A stretch of DNA of 64,000 nucleotides from Chryseobacterium sp. IHB B 17019 (GCF_001456155.1 NZ_CP013293.1:744001-808000), one strand, 5' to 3'; counted from the first letter of the stretch, positions 8,727 through 19,690 are shown. Made by a program: numbers and translations. The notes: a model not told the origin generated them from the letters alone.

Positions 8727-11700
8727 ATGAAGAAATATATATTACTAATTTTTACAGTATTCTATGTGCTGGTGAATGCACAGGGAAATATAGGTAATCC
8801 AATTGCAGGTGAGATAAAGCCAGTTTCACTGCCATTAACTCCTGAAGGTTACTCACTTTTAAAATTTGATATCAATCCGGTTGATTTGAATACAGGAATT
8901 CCTGATATATCAGAAAATCTCTATTCTGTGAATGTTGATGCCAAAATAAATATAGACATAAATTTAAAGTATCATCCTTCAGGGATAAGAGTAAAGGAAA
9001 TTTCAGGTCTTGTAGGCCAAGGATGGAATATCACTGCAGGCGGAGCTATTACAAGAGAAATTAACGGATTACCTGATGACAAACCTATGTTTGGAATCTT
9101 AGATAACGGTTATGAAAATGCACTAGCTCAATACGGACCTTCACACAATCAGACCATTAAATATTTATATAATTCTAAATATGGATTAGAAGATGTCGAA
9201 TATGATGTTTTTTATTTCAATTTTTTAAACCATTCTGGAAGCTTTAAATTAAATAAGAACGGAAGCGGAGAGTATATTGGTAGAGGTGGAAATTACAAAA
9301 TAACCTATGAAAGAAATGCTAACGATCAGAATAGAGTTTCTAAAATTACTATTATTGATGATGCAGGATATAAATATATTTTCGATAAGAAAACTCTAGA
9401 TTCCAGAGTAATTAATAGAACATTGATATACGAAAATATGCATCAATGCATCTCTTATACCCCTTTGGAAGGAGCACTATTACCTTTGCCTTATGTGACA
9501 TGGCACTTAAGTGAAATTCAAAATCAAAATAGTGAAGTACTATGTCAGCTATTATACGATGCATATACTGAGGTCTCCCCACCTTCTAAAGCAGAAGAGA
9601 CTAATATAAGAGTGGATAATTCATATATTGCTGACCTAGGACAAGACGAACAGCCTATGCCAGAAGATGCGGATGCTTCTCAAAGCTGCACTCCTTTATT
9701 TTGTAATCATAGAAGTCTGCTTCCGCGTCATTCAAGTACTATAATTCAAAATGGTGCTGCGCTGGCATTAACTAAAATAAATATTGTAAATAAAGGAAGT
9801 ATTGAGTTCAATATTAGTAACTATAAAATGCAGTCTATTTTGATTAAAAATAATTCTGGTTTTACAGTTAAGAAAATTGAATTTGATTTTTTATCTACAA
9901 GTAATGGAAGGAGTTTTCTAAAAAGCTTGCTGATTAAAGATAAAGACAACGTTCAGAAATACAAATATTCTTATGAATATGAATCTCCGGAGCTTCTGCC
10001 GGCGGTTACAACCGAAAATTATGACTTTTGGGGATATTTTAACAACAAAACCAATACTGACTTAGTAATATCCGGTAAGAATATTATATCAGAAAATAAA
10101 TGGGCAGATAAAAATTATGTTCTTACAGGGACTTTAAAAAGAATTATCTTACCAACAGGAGGCATCAAAGAATTTACATTTGAATCCAATACCTATTCAA
10201 AAGAGTTAGTTAATCCCAACCTGGTTTATGATGTTGCTGAAAATAGAGATCCAAAAAGTTTTCATGTATCTAAACAAATTTTTAACGGAATAAACCCGAG
10301 CAACGGTAGTCCTATAACAAATACTTTCATCTACGTAAAAGATTTGCAAAAAATGAACATTCTTTTTGCAGCCTCTCAGTATCAAAATTTGGCGGATATT
10401 TCTGCAATATCTATTCAATTAACACCAATAGTATTGACACCGCCAGATCCTTCTCATCCAATGCTGGTACTTCAAGGTGAGATAGATAGTGCCCCTGAAG
10501 ACAATTCTAAATCTAAAATTTCAATTAATTTAAATAACACAACAAGCCAGAGCGTTGAATTATATGGAAACGGATACTACAGGGTGTCATATCATCACAA
10601 CGGTAATTTACAATATAATCCGGTTACTTATGATCTGGATGTTTTCTATTATAACCTTAAGGATAATATTCAGTATTTGTATGGTGGTGGAGTCAGAATA
10701 AAACAGATTAAAGTTAATGACGGAAACAGTAGTTATTCTAAAAATTATAATTATGGCAATCCTGACAATTCAAAACAATCCAGTGGAGAAATCATTAATA
10801 CACCGGTTTTTACAAAACTTCATAACTATAATTGGTCTCAGGTTATCGGAAAGAGCCTGGCTGGTTATGGTATAATACCGGTTTCAACTCAATATTTAAG
10901 CGCTAATGAGTCTGGATATTCTTCTGTTAATGCGATAAGGGGAAGCTATGTTAATTATAAAAATGTTACTGTAAGTGATGATAAAGGAAAAATAGAAAAT
11001 GTATTTACGGTATATTCAGATTATTCTGATATATCTTATGATGATATCTTTAATCCTACTTATAGATTTCACAATCAAGATTATAAAATTGGCTTACCTA
11101 TTACTACTAAAATATATAATTCGAATAATAATTTATTAAAAAACACAAATAATGAATTTGAAATTCGTGATTTTACAGCTGATTTAAGAAGTAAGGTATA
11201 TGATAACAACGGGGGCTGCTATTTACAAAATGGACCTTGGTCTTCCAGAATAAGTTCATACGACGCTTATATGTCAAATCTTAATAGTCAGCCATATCCT
11301 TCTTCTAATTGCGGAACAAATCCTATGTCTTCACTTTTGAGTTTAAACTCTTTTGTTAAATATGGGTTTAGTGGTGTTAAGAAAAATATTGAGACAGAAG
11401 CTTTCGGGAATAATAATATTGTAACAACTACTCAGAATGAGTACAATAACCAGGATTACCTTACAAAAAAAACGGTAACATCACCAGATAGCGATATTCA
11501 GGGAATCAACTATAACTACGCCCACGAAAAAGGCAACCAGTTAATGATTGAAAAAAACATTATTGGCATTCCTTTAGAGACCATTACAACCCAGACAACA
11601 AATGGAGTTACCAAAACTATATCAAGGGCAGAAACTGTTTATCCAACTTCAATTCCAACAGCGCAAGCTGGGAATCTTGTTTTACCATTATCGGTTAAGT

Positions 11701-12176
11701 CTTATGATCTTCAAAATCCAACGGTTTCTTCCACAGAGGTAACGTACGACAAATATGATTTGAAAGGTAATCTTCAGCAATACACGACAAAAGACGGAAT
11801 TTCCACGACAATTATCTGGGGTTACAACCAAACCCAGCCTATTGCTAAGATTGTAGGTGCAAAGCTGTCGGATCTTCAACAATCAATGATTGATACTATT
11901 GTGAATGCTTCCAATACAGATGCTTCGGCAGCTCCAAACAATGATGAAACAGCTTTATTATCAGCATTAGATTCATTCAGGAACAATACGGCTTTATCAG
12001 GTTACCAAATAACTACCTACACTTATGATCCGTTGATAGGAGTAAGAAGTATTACGCCACCTTCAGGAATCAGAGAAGTTTACCTCTATGATACCGCCAA
12101 CAGGCTTATGGAAATCAGAGAAGGAAACCAGACAGGAAAACTATTAAAAGAATTCAAATACAATTATAAAAACTAA
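8727..12176 (+). CDS. Large YD/RHS-type secreted protein, copy 1
   Basis: 1149 residues with a signal peptide (MKKYILLIFTVFYVLVNAQ). The N-terminal part resembles the start of TcB/RHS shells: LPLTPEGYSLLKFDINPVDLNTG, then LGQGWNITAGG-like GLVGQGWNITAGGAITREI. The middle is beta-rich without clear repeats. The last 200 residues contain YD-type strands (YAHEKGNQLMIEKNIIGIP, SYDLQNPTVSSTEV, IIWGYNQTQPIAKI, TYTYDPLIGV, YLYDTANRL). There is no RHS-core PxxxxDPxG motif and no toxin domain, so it is probably a shell or carrier subunit. It lies 6 bases before a paralogue whose 3' end is almost identical at the DNA level. Similar two-part RHS arrangements precede DUF6443 proteins in flavobacteria. Confidence 0.82.
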   Translation: MKKYILLIFTVFYVLVNAQGNIGNPIAGEIKPVSLPLTPEGYSLLKFDINPVDLNTGIPDISENLYSVNVDAKINIDINLKYHPSGIRVKEISGLVGQGWNITAGGAITREINGLPDDKPMFGILDNGYENALAQYGPSHNQTIKYLYNSKYGLEDVEYDVFYFNFLNHSGSFKLNKNGSGEYIGRGGNYKITYERNANDQNRVSKITIIDDAGYKYIFDKKTLDSRVINRTLIYENMHQCISYTPLEGALLPLPYVTWHLSEIQNQNSEVLCQLLYDAYTEVSPPSKAEETNIRVDNSYIADLGQDEQPMPEDADASQSCTPLFCNHRSLLPRHSSTIIQNGAALALTKINIVNKGSIEFNISNYKMQSILIKNNSGFTVKKIEFDFLSTSNGRSFLKSLLIKDKDNVQKYKYSYEYESPELLPAVTTENYDFWGYFNNKTNTDLVISGKNIISENKWADKNYVLTGTLKRIILPTGGIKEFTFESNTYSKELVNPNLVYDVAENRDPKSFHVSKQIFNGINPSNGSPITNTFIYVKDLQKMNILFAASQYQNLADISAISIQLTPIVLTPPDPSHPMLVLQGEIDSAPEDNSKSKISINLNNTTSQSVELYGNGYYRVSYHHNGNLQYNPVTYDLDVFYYNLKDNIQYLYGGGVRIKQIKVNDGNSSYSKNYNYGNPDNSKQSSGEIINTPVFTKLHNYNWSQVIGKSLAGYGIIPVSTQYLSANESGYSSVNAIRGSYVNYKNVTVSDDKGKIENVFTVYSDYSDISYDDIFNPTYRFHNQDYKIGLPITTKIYNSNNNLLKNTNNEFEIRDFTADLRSKVYDNNGGCYLQNGPWSSRISSYDAYMSNLNSQPYPSSNCGTNPMSSLLSLNSFVKYGFSGVKKNIETEAFGNNNIVTTTQNEYNNQDYLTKKTVTSPDSDIQGINYNYAHEKGNQLMIEKNIIGIPLETITTQTTNGVTKTISRAETVYPTSIPTAQAGNLVLPLSVKSYDLQNPTVSSTEVTYDKYDLKGNLQQYTTKDGISTTIIWGYNQTQPIAKIVGAKLSDLQQSMIDTIVNASNTDASAAPNNDETALLSALDSFRNNTALSGYQITTYTYDPLIGVRSITPPSGIREVYLYDTANRLMEIREGNQTGKLLKEFKYNYKN

Positions 12177-12182
12177 TAACTG

Positions 12183-15100
12183 ATGAAAAATATAATATTT
12201 ATAGTATTTTTCCTGCATCTATTTCTTCGATTTGAATATTGTTATTGTCAGGAAGCAGGATTTATTCCACCTAGCCCGCAATCATTCTCATTTGTTAAAG
12301 CAAGCAGTATTGTTTCTGAAAATGAGCATACAGGGTCAGTAAATGTTAATCTTCCATTATTTGAGTTTACATCAAATAAATTATCAACAGATATCGCTTT
12401 AGGATATAATGGAACAGGAATTAAGGTTGACGATTTACCTACAGATACAGGAATGACATGGATCATTGACGCTGGCGGGGTTATTACAAGAACTGTAAAT
12501 GGACTAATTGATGAAGAGGGAACGCAGCGTATGAATAAAACGGAAAGTGAAATCATTTTAAAAACCACTTCTGATTGTGATGCAGATGAGGAAATCAGAA
12601 CAGCATGTTATAATCCACAGCAGATTGATACAGAAAGAGATATTTTTGATTTTCGTTTTGGAGGAACATCAGGTTCGTTTTATCTTGACGAAAATTTTCT
12701 TCCGGTCTTTTTGAAGAATGATGCGGATGTTAAAATAAAAAATATTCTTCCAGCCAATGAAACCAATAATAGAAAATTTGTAGGGTTTGAACTTACAACA
12801 GCAGATGGTACAAGATATATTTTTGGTGGTAGCATTGATTTTGTTGAAACAACAGCATCTAAGGCAATGCCAGCAAATCCCCCAGGAAATTACGCCGTAA
12901 CTTCTTTTTTCCTAAAGGAAATAGTACATATAAATGGAGAAAAAATAACCTTCTTATATAACGATACAGCATTAGAAGTAAAAAGTATTAGTGAGATACA
13001 TTCGCGTTATCTCTATTCTTGTTGCCTTGGTACAGGTATAATGCCAGATCAGGATCCTGATTTGAGAATTGCTATTCAGAACCATTATACTAGAAATAAG
13101 AAAAGACTACAGCAGATAAGCAACAATCATAATTCTAATACGATTAATTTTTTATATTCCGAAAAAGCAAACTCTGATTTTGTAAAATATCTTTCGGGAA
13201 TTGAATACCGAAAAGATACTGTTATTTTTCAGAAAGTAATTTTTGATTATCTTTTTGAGGATGCTTCTATTCCAAATAAAATTCAAAGGTTTTATCTTAC
13301 AGGTATTAATTATTACAAAGGTAATTCAAATTTTGAGAAAAAGTTTCAATTTAATTATAATGATCCCTTAAACTTACCTAAAAGATTATCTTACAGCCAG
13401 GATATGTATGGTTATTATAATGGTAAGCAAAACCAGTCGTTAATTGCACAGTTTTTTGGAACGACTACGCCACCAAGCCCTTTCTATCAACCATCGATTT
13501 TAGCTACTTTCGGTGATCGCAGACCTGATCTTATGTATGCTACAAAAGGCGCCCTGAATGAAATTATTTATCCTACGGGTGGCAAAACTAAATTTGATTA
13601 TGAAGCTCCGAATGCCAAAGCCGTTTTTACTACTGAAATACATATGGGAGAAGATATTTTCTCACCTGGTGGCACTTCTACTCAGATTCTTGAGAACTTG
13701 CATTTTGATCAGAGCATTAATTTTACTCTTACCACTTATTCAGCTCAGGGAAGTCAAAATCATATGAAACAAGCGATTTTTACCGTTCGTGATATGGATA
13801 CAAATCAGCAAATATATAGTAATGGTAAAATTTATGGATATGAACCTATTGATTCAATTAATGGAATTTTTAATCTACAGAAGAATAAAAGATATAGTAT
13901 TTCATTCACACCTAACGGGTCTGCAGATCTAAAGTTTACATACAGCCATAAAGATCCCATAGAGGATTTTGGTATACGATTAAGGTCAGTTTCAACTTAT
14001 GCAAACGGCCTGATTAGCGAGTACAAAAGGTTCTATTATCGTCCTGCAGAGTTATATTTGCATAAAGAAGAAGAGTTTGGAATTCCGGAAATGAGTATTA
14101 CTCCGAATGTACAAAATGTTACATTTCAAGAAACTCACGAGGGTTTGAGTGCGCCGGTATTTTATGGACTTCACAGTTCAAATAATACATCTGAGCTTTA
14201 CAATAGCAGGCTACAGCAGCGATACAGGTTTGTAACTTGCAGCATTGGAGGAGATAACTTTGAAAACGGAGGATATCAAAAAACATTTAAAAAAGATTCT
14301 GAAGACATTCTTAAAAGGATTCAGCCGGCTTCTGCCGGTGGCGGTGGAGCCGGATCGCCATCAGCAGGTCATGGATATTCTGATTATATGAAAGGGCTGG
14401 TTAATTTCTTCGGATACATGCTTAATAATTTGTATTTTCCTTCTAAAGGCAACCGTTTATCTTTTAGTGGATCACTACAGAATGTAAAATACTATGTAAA
14501 AAAAGGGGGAAATATCTATAAAAGTAAGCAAGTAGCTTATCAAAACCGGTATAATATTCTTAAAACAAATGCTAATCTTTTTGTTTCGCAGACCTTTGAT
14601 GACCCAACTAATGCTCTATGTGGATCTTCTTTTGTACCTCGTATCGCTAATTTCTACATATCAACTTACAAAAATTATACTGTTGATACTAAATTAGAAA
14701 AAGAGATTGTCACCGATTATATAGATGAGGTGCCATTGGGAAATTATACAGATTATGACAGCTATTTTGCAGCGCAGGACAGCATAAGTACTATTGAATC
14801 TTCTTACAGGAAGCTCATTACAAGGACGAATTATGAATATTCCGGAATGCCTACCCATAGTCAGGTCACCAAACAAACCGTTATCTCTCCAGAAAATAGT
14901 TTAGTGGAAACTGGCTATAAGTATGCTCATGAAAAAGGCAATCAGTTAATGATCAATAAAAATATGATTGGAATTCCTTTAGAGACGGTTATAGTAAAAA
15001 AACAGGATGTAAATGATAGTGGAAAGATCATCTCAAAAACAGAAACAGTTTATCCCATAAATCCAACTGAGGCAGATATGAATTGGGGTCTGGTACTACC

Positions 15101-15590
15101 ATTATCCTTAAAATCCTATGATCTTCAGAATCCGACTGTTTCATCTACCGATTTAAGCTATGACAGGTATGATCCCAAAGGAAACTTACAGCAGTATACA
15201 GACAAAGACGGCGTTTCCACAACCATCATCTGGGGTTACAACCAAACACAGCCAATTGTTAAAATAGAAGGTGCAAAATTTAGAGATATTCCACAATCCA
15301 TGATTGATGAAATAGTTACTGCTTCCAATACAGATGCTTCATCAGCTACAAACAATGATGAGTCCGCTTTATTATCAGCATTGGATTTATTCAGGAACAA
15401 TACGGCTTTATCAGGTTACCAGATTACAACATATACTTACGATCCGTTAATTGGAGTAAGAAGTATTACCCCACCTTCAGGAATAAGAGAAGTTTACCTC
15501 TATGATACCGCCAACAGGCTTATGGAAATCAGAGAAGGAAACCAGACAGGCAAGCTATTAAAAGAATTCAAATACAATTATAAAAACTAA
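12183..15590 (+). CDS. Large YD/RHS-type secreted protein, copy 2
   Basis: 1135 residues, signal peptide ending YCYCQ near residue 23. Same architecture as the preceding gene: PPSPQSFSFVKASSIVSE and GMTWIIDAGGVITR at the start, a divergent beta-rich middle, and a conserved tail (YAHEKGNQLMINKNMIGIP through YLYDTANRLMEIREGNQ). A Gly-rich linker (SAGGGGAGSPSAG) lies near residue 720. N-terminal two thirds share only distant similarity with copy 1, while the last ~60 codons are nearly identical in DNA. No toxin domain. It ends 7 bases before the DUF6443/RHS toxin gene, and the shared tail may be the surface that docks to that protein. Confidence 0.82.
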   Translation: MKNIIFIVFFLHLFLRFEYCYCQEAGFIPPSPQSFSFVKASSIVSENEHTGSVNVNLPLFEFTSNKLSTDIALGYNGTGIKVDDLPTDTGMTWIIDAGGVITRTVNGLIDEEGTQRMNKTESEIILKTTSDCDADEEIRTACYNPQQIDTERDIFDFRFGGTSGSFYLDENFLPVFLKNDADVKIKNILPANETNNRKFVGFELTTADGTRYIFGGSIDFVETTASKAMPANPPGNYAVTSFFLKEIVHINGEKITFLYNDTALEVKSISEIHSRYLYSCCLGTGIMPDQDPDLRIAIQNHYTRNKKRLQQISNNHNSNTINFLYSEKANSDFVKYLSGIEYRKDTVIFQKVIFDYLFEDASIPNKIQRFYLTGINYYKGNSNFEKKFQFNYNDPLNLPKRLSYSQDMYGYYNGKQNQSLIAQFFGTTTPPSPFYQPSILATFGDRRPDLMYATKGALNEIIYPTGGKTKFDYEAPNAKAVFTTEIHMGEDIFSPGGTSTQILENLHFDQSINFTLTTYSAQGSQNHMKQAIFTVRDMDTNQQIYSNGKIYGYEPIDSINGIFNLQKNKRYSISFTPNGSADLKFTYSHKDPIEDFGIRLRSVSTYANGLISEYKRFYYRPAELYLHKEEEFGIPEMSITPNVQNVTFQETHEGLSAPVFYGLHSSNNTSELYNSRLQQRYRFVTCSIGGDNFENGGYQKTFKKDSEDILKRIQPASAGGGGAGSPSAGHGYSDYMKGLVNFFGYMLNNLYFPSKGNRLSFSGSLQNVKYYVKKGGNIYKSKQVAYQNRYNILKTNANLFVSQTFDDPTNALCGSSFVPRIANFYISTYKNYTVDTKLEKEIVTDYIDEVPLGNYTDYDSYFAAQDSISTIESSYRKLITRTNYEYSGMPTHSQVTKQTVISPENSLVETGYKYAHEKGNQLMINKNMIGIPLETVIVKKQDVNDSGKIISKTETVYPINPTEADMNWGLVLPLSLKSYDLQNPTVSSTDLSYDRYDPKGNLQQYTDKDGVSTTIIWGYNQTQPIVKIEGAKFRDIPQSMIDEIVTASNTDASSATNNDESALLSALDLFRNNTALSGYQITTYTYDPLIGVRSITPPSGIREVYLYDTANRLMEIREGNQTGKLLKEFKYNYKN

Positions 15591-15597
15591 TAAACTG

Positions 15598-18500
15598 ATG
15601 AAAAAAATCTTAATTCCTATAGGAACTTTATTGGTATCAGGTTTTGCTTATGCCCAAAACCAGTCAAGTTCCACGGAAAATTACGTTTATTCAAAAACCT
15701 ATTTAGATTATAACGGAACCACGCCTACCAAAACTTCAGAAACCGTACAGTATTTCGATGGTTTAGGAAGACCCAAACAAGTGGTTAATATCAAAGCATC
15801 ACCACTGGGGAAAGACGTTGTCAGTCCAATTATTTATGATGGATTTGGGCGTCAGACCAGAGATTATCTTCCCGTACCACAGCAGGGAACAAATAATGGA
15901 GCAATATATTCTCAAACACAGGGTTTAGTAGATTTTCCTATTGGAGATCCCACCAATACCTATATCAATGAAAAAGCATTTTCCGAGAAAGTATTGGAAA
16001 ACTCACCTCTGGATAGGGTTTTGCAACAGAAACAAGTTGGATCGGCATGGCAAACCAAACCTGTACAATTTGGCTACGATGCTAATATTGATGGTGAAGT
16101 AAAGAAATATATAGCAACATTTAATTATACTACATTTACATCAAGCCTTAGCCTTTCTTCAACAGGATATGCAGCAGGCCAGTTGTATAAAAACACGGTT
16201 ACAGACGAAGATGGCAACCAGACTATAGAATTCAAAAACGGACGGGGACAGGTTTTGCTGGTAAGGAAAGTGAACGGAACAGAAAATGTTGACACTTATT
16301 ACGTTTATAACGATTACAATCAATTGGCGTTTGTAATTCCGCCGTTGGCTACTTTAGCAGCAGATCCTAATACGGTGCTTAATGATTTGTGCTATCAGTA
16401 TATATATGACGGCAGGAACAGATTGGTTGAAAAGAAGCTTCCGGGCAAAGGCTGGGAATATATGGTGTATAACAAGGCTGATCAATTAGTGATGAATCAG
16501 GACACAAACCTTAAATCTCAAGGCAAGTGGCTGTTTACAAAATATGACCAGTTCGGGAGAATTATTTATACGGGAATTACCAATAATACAAGCTCAAGGC
16601 AAACTCTGCAAACCGTTGTTACAGCTGCTATTTATACATTTGAAATTCGTAGTGCCGGTTCTTTTACCATAAGCGGAATGCCAATTTATTATACGAACCA
16701 TGCTCTTCCAGGAAGTTTGTCACAGGTTTTAAGCATCAATTATTACGATTCTTATCCAGCATATACTTTTAATCCTTCTTTCCCAACGGATATTTTAGGA
16801 GAACCTACTTTAACAGGTACTCCTACAACGGAAGGATTAAGCACCAAAAGCCTTCCAGTGATGAGTCTGGTAAAGAATATCGAAGATGATAACTGGACGA
16901 AGAATTACACCTATTACGATAAAAAAGGAAGAGCTATTGGGTCTTATTCCATTAACCACCTGGGAGGTTACACAAAAATGGAATCAAAACTTGATTTTGC
17001 AGGAGTTGTTTTAAATACAAATACTTATCACCTGAGAAAACAAGGTGAAATCGGAGTAACAGTAAAAGAACGTTTTGTATATGACAATGGAAACAGATTG
17101 ACACAGCATTACCATCAGGTTGACAGTAAACCCGAAGTTCTTTTAACAGAAAATTCTTATAATGAACTTTCCCAGCTTATCAATAAAAAAGTGGGGAACA
17201 ATCTTCAAAGTATTGATTATGCCTACAATATCCGTGGCTGGATGACCGATATTAATAAGGCCCAGATGAGCCTGCCTGATTTGGGAGGTAAATTATTTTC
17301 CTATAAGATCAGGTACAATGAAAAAGTGGGAATTACCAATCCGGATCCTGCTCAATTTACAGGAAAAGATGTTGTAGCGAGATATAACGGAAATATTGCA
17401 GAAGTAGACTGGAGAACCTCAGAGTTCAATTCATCGCTGACACCAAAAAGATATGGTTATGTTTATGACAAATTGAACAGGCTAACTGCAGGATATTATC
17501 AAAACCCGGATAATCCCTACAACAAAGAAAGCACGGAATCTCTGTCCTATGACCTGAATGGTAATATCTCGAGTCTTTACAGAACCTCAATTCCTGAATT
17601 TGGCAATACTACATCTACGGTAATTGATAATCTGGAATATGTTTATAATGAGGGGAACAAAGTTTCAATGATCAATGATCACTCACAAAACCCTTCAGGC
17701 TATGAAGGCGGCGGAGGCAGTATTCATTATGATTTGAACGGGAATATGGATATCATGCCGGATAAGAATATTAATAAGATCACTTACAACTTTTTGAATC
17801 TTCCTAAAAAGGTAGAATACACAGGAGCAACAGTTGGGATCGATTACCTGTACAATGCCGCAGGTATCAAGCTTCAGAAAAAATCACCAAGGACAGAATG
17901 TGGCATAGTGAACTGTAACAGCTGGATTGATGTTACGGATTACCTTGACGGTTTTCATTATTTATCTGCTTTAGGTTCAGGAACCGGTGGCGGAGGGGGT
18001 GGCTCCAGCGATATGCGTTCTTTTTCAGAACAGACATCAAGGGCAATGGAAATGCAGGCATATACTGTGGATCAGTTAAATACCACCAATACGGTAACCA
18101 CATTAGCTCAAACACCTGATCTTCAGTTTTTCCCGACAGCAGAAGGATTTTACGATTATAAAAAAGATCTGTATATTTACCAGTATAAAGATCACCTAGG
18201 TAATGTAAGGGTAAGTTTTACAAAAACCGGGACAGGGCTTTTACAAGTGGTGGACAATAATGATTATTATCCATTCGGGATGAACCATTTTGGAACCGGC
18301 AGTGCAATGTTTGGAACCGGAAGCTATAAGAATTATAAGTACAACGGAAAGGAGTTACAGGAGACCGGAATGTATGACTATGGCGCAAGATTTTATATGC
18401 CGGATATTGGAAGGTGGGGTGTCGTAGATCCGCTGGCGGAACAATATCGCAGACACTCGACTTATAATTATGCAGTAAACAATCCTATACGTTTTATTGA

Positions 18501-19206
18501 TCCGGACGGTCGTGGTGTTGCAAGTACCGGTGTGAGAGAGAATAAAGATGGCACCTATACTGTTGTAAGCGCAAAAGATGATGGAAATACTGGAATTTAT
18601 CGAGCAGATGATAAAGGTAATTATGATGTAGAAACCTCAGATCATATTGCTAATTCTTTAACTCCCCGTTCTTTTATGGGAGACGATAACAAAGCGGTTG
18701 AAGGCGCTGTAATAAGCTTTGGAGATTTGAGTGGTAATGACTTTCTTAATGACTTGATGGGTCCTAATGAGCCTAATATTATTAATTATATGAAAAATGG
18801 TGTAGGTGGTGCAAAATATGATTTCAAAACTAATGGTCCTAATGGAGAAGTAAATGGTATTCAAGAAATTCCTAAAGAAGAAAGAGCAGCCTACACTTAT
18901 CGAGGTGTTTTATTTTCTGTAGACACAGGAGATAAAGCAGATAATGTTGCTGTTGTAGCTTCAGCTAGGGACGTTGGAAATTTTGCAGCGGGATATATTG
19001 CAGGAAATAATGGTTTAACTTGGGGAACAGGAAGATTAGGATTTGATGCTCTTCAAAGTTGGCAACAAGGTGGTTTAGCTACTGAAGGACAAACAACCCA
19101 GCAAGCACAAAAAGTAGGACATACTCTCGGACATAAAAACTATAATAATAGACGTGCTGCAGTTTACAAGACTCAATCTTCAAATCCATTACGCGGACCT
19201 AAATAA
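15598..19206 (+). CDS. RHS polymorphic toxin, DUF6443 N-terminus, Ntox44-like tip
   Basis: 1202 residues. Signal peptide MKKILIPIGTLLVSGFAYAQ. Residues about 25-170 match the DUF6443 start of flavobacterial RHS proteins (SETVQYFDGLGRPKQVV, IIYDGFGRQTRDYLPVP). YD repeats follow to about residue 850, then the RHS core: [52 protein letters not shown] (ends near residue 972). The variable tip (973-1202) is the effector. It contains YRGVLFSVD, then DVGNFAAGYIAGNNGL and a conserved Q-rich end, resembling polymorphic toxin type 44 (predicted RNase); this assignment is from memory and moderate. A 155-residue membrane-anchored candidate immunity protein follows by 10 bases. A Gly-rich stretch (GTGGGGGGSS) occurs near residue 798. 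Confidence 0.88.
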   Translation: MKKILIPIGTLLVSGFAYAQNQSSSTENYVYSKTYLDYNGTTPTKTSETVQYFDGLGRPKQVVNIKASPLGKDVVSPIIYDGFGRQTRDYLPVPQQGTNNGAIYSQTQGLVDFPIGDPTNTYINEKAFSEKVLENSPLDRVLQQKQVGSAWQTKPVQFGYDANIDGEVKKYIATFNYTTFTSSLSLSSTGYAAGQLYKNTVTDEDGNQTIEFKNGRGQVLLVRKVNGTENVDTYYVYNDYNQLAFVIPPLATLAADPNTVLNDLCYQYIYDGRNRLVEKKLPGKGWEYMVYNKADQLVMNQDTNLKSQGKWLFTKYDQFGRIIYTGITNNTSSRQTLQTVVTAAIYTFEIRSAGSFTISGMPIYYTNHALPGSLSQVLSINYYDSYPAYTFNPSFPTDILGEPTLTGTPTTEGLSTKSLPVMSLVKNIEDDNWTKNYTYYDKKGRAIGSYSINHLGGYTKMESKLDFAGVVLNTNTYHLRKQGEIGVTVKERFVYDNGNRLTQHYHQVDSKPEVLLTENSYNELSQLINKKVGNNLQSIDYAYNIRGWMTDINKAQMSLPDLGGKLFSYKIRYNEKVGITNPDPAQFTGKDVVARYNGNIAEVDWRTSEFNSSLTPKRYGYVYDKLNRLTAGYYQNPDNPYNKESTESLSYDLNGNISSLYRTSIPEFGNTTSTVIDNLEYVYNEGNKVSMINDHSQNPSGYEGGGGSIHYDLNGNMDIMPDKNINKITYNFLNLPKKVEYTGATVGIDYLYNAAGIKLQKKSPRTECGIVNCNSWIDVTDYLDGFHYLSALGSGTGGGGGGSSDMRSFSEQTSRAMEMQAYTVDQLNTTNTVTTLAQTPDLQFFPTAEGFYDYKKDLYIYQYKDHLGNVRVSFTKTGTGLLQVVDNNDYYPFGMNHFGTGSAMFGTGSYKNYKYNGKELQETGMYDYGARFYMPDIGRWGVVDPLAEQYRRHSTYNYAVNNPIRFIDPDGRGVASTGVRENKDGTYTVVSAKDDGNTGIYRADDKGNYDVETSDHIANSLTPRSFMGDDNKAVEGAVISFGDLSGNDFLNDLMGPNEPNIINYMKNGVGGAKYDFKTNGPNGEVNGIQEIPKEERAAYTYRGVLFSVDTGDKADNVAVVASARDVGNFAAGYIAGNNGLTWGTGRLGFDALQSWQQGGLATEGQTTQQAQKVGHTLGHKNYNNRRAAVYKTQSSNPLRGPK

Positions 19207-19216
19207 CATTGATTAT

Positions 19217-19684
19217 ATGAGAAAAATATTTAAAATCCTTATTGTATTGGTTTGTGTTATTGCAGGGTTGTTTCTTTGGTTTGACCAAAGCCGTTCCTTT
19301 TTTAAAGCAACCAATGGAGAATATATTACTATGTGGAAAAGATACGGAGGAACCTGTTACCTTATTCCAGGCAAATATTATGGGATAACAAAGCCTAATA
19401 ATGATTATGTTGAAACAGAGAATAAAAATGAATATGTAGATTTTTTATGGTTTAATAATAAATCTAATTATTTACTATATAGCGGAAATGTTACGGATAA
19501 AATTTATAACACGGATAATGCAGATTTTAGAATAATCAATTATTTGAACGATAAGCAAAAAAATGATAGCTTATTTACGGAAAAAAAGGGGCATTATTCT
19601 CATTATAAAAAAGGAGTAGCTCGTTTAAGCATAAATATATTAGAAGGTTACGCTTCTGATGGAACGGGTAAAACCCAGAGATAA
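19217..19684 (+). CDS. Candidate immunity protein, single N-terminal membrane anchor
   Basis: 155 residues starting MRKIFKILIVLVCVIAGLF. An upstream in-frame start would overlap the toxin's end, so 19217 is preferred. One N-terminal hydrophobic segment (about 5-23) is followed by a soluble polar domain rich in N, Y and K (GGTCYLIPGKYYGITKP, FLWFNNKSNYLLYSG). No family recognised. Position directly after the toxin tip, with a strong terminator after it, is the classical place for the cognate immunity gene. The N-terminal segment could be a signal peptide or an anchor; either would place the domain in the periplasm, fitting a toxin that acts or passes there. Confidence 0.7.
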   Translation: MRKIFKILIVLVCVIAGLFLWFDQSRSFFKATNGEYITMWKRYGGTCYLIPGKYYGITKPNNDYVETENKNEYVDFLWFNNKSNYLLYSGNVTDKIYNTDNADFRIINYLNDKQKNDSLFTEKKGHYSHYKKGVARLSINILEGYASDGTGKTQR

Positions 19685-19690
19685 ACAAAT

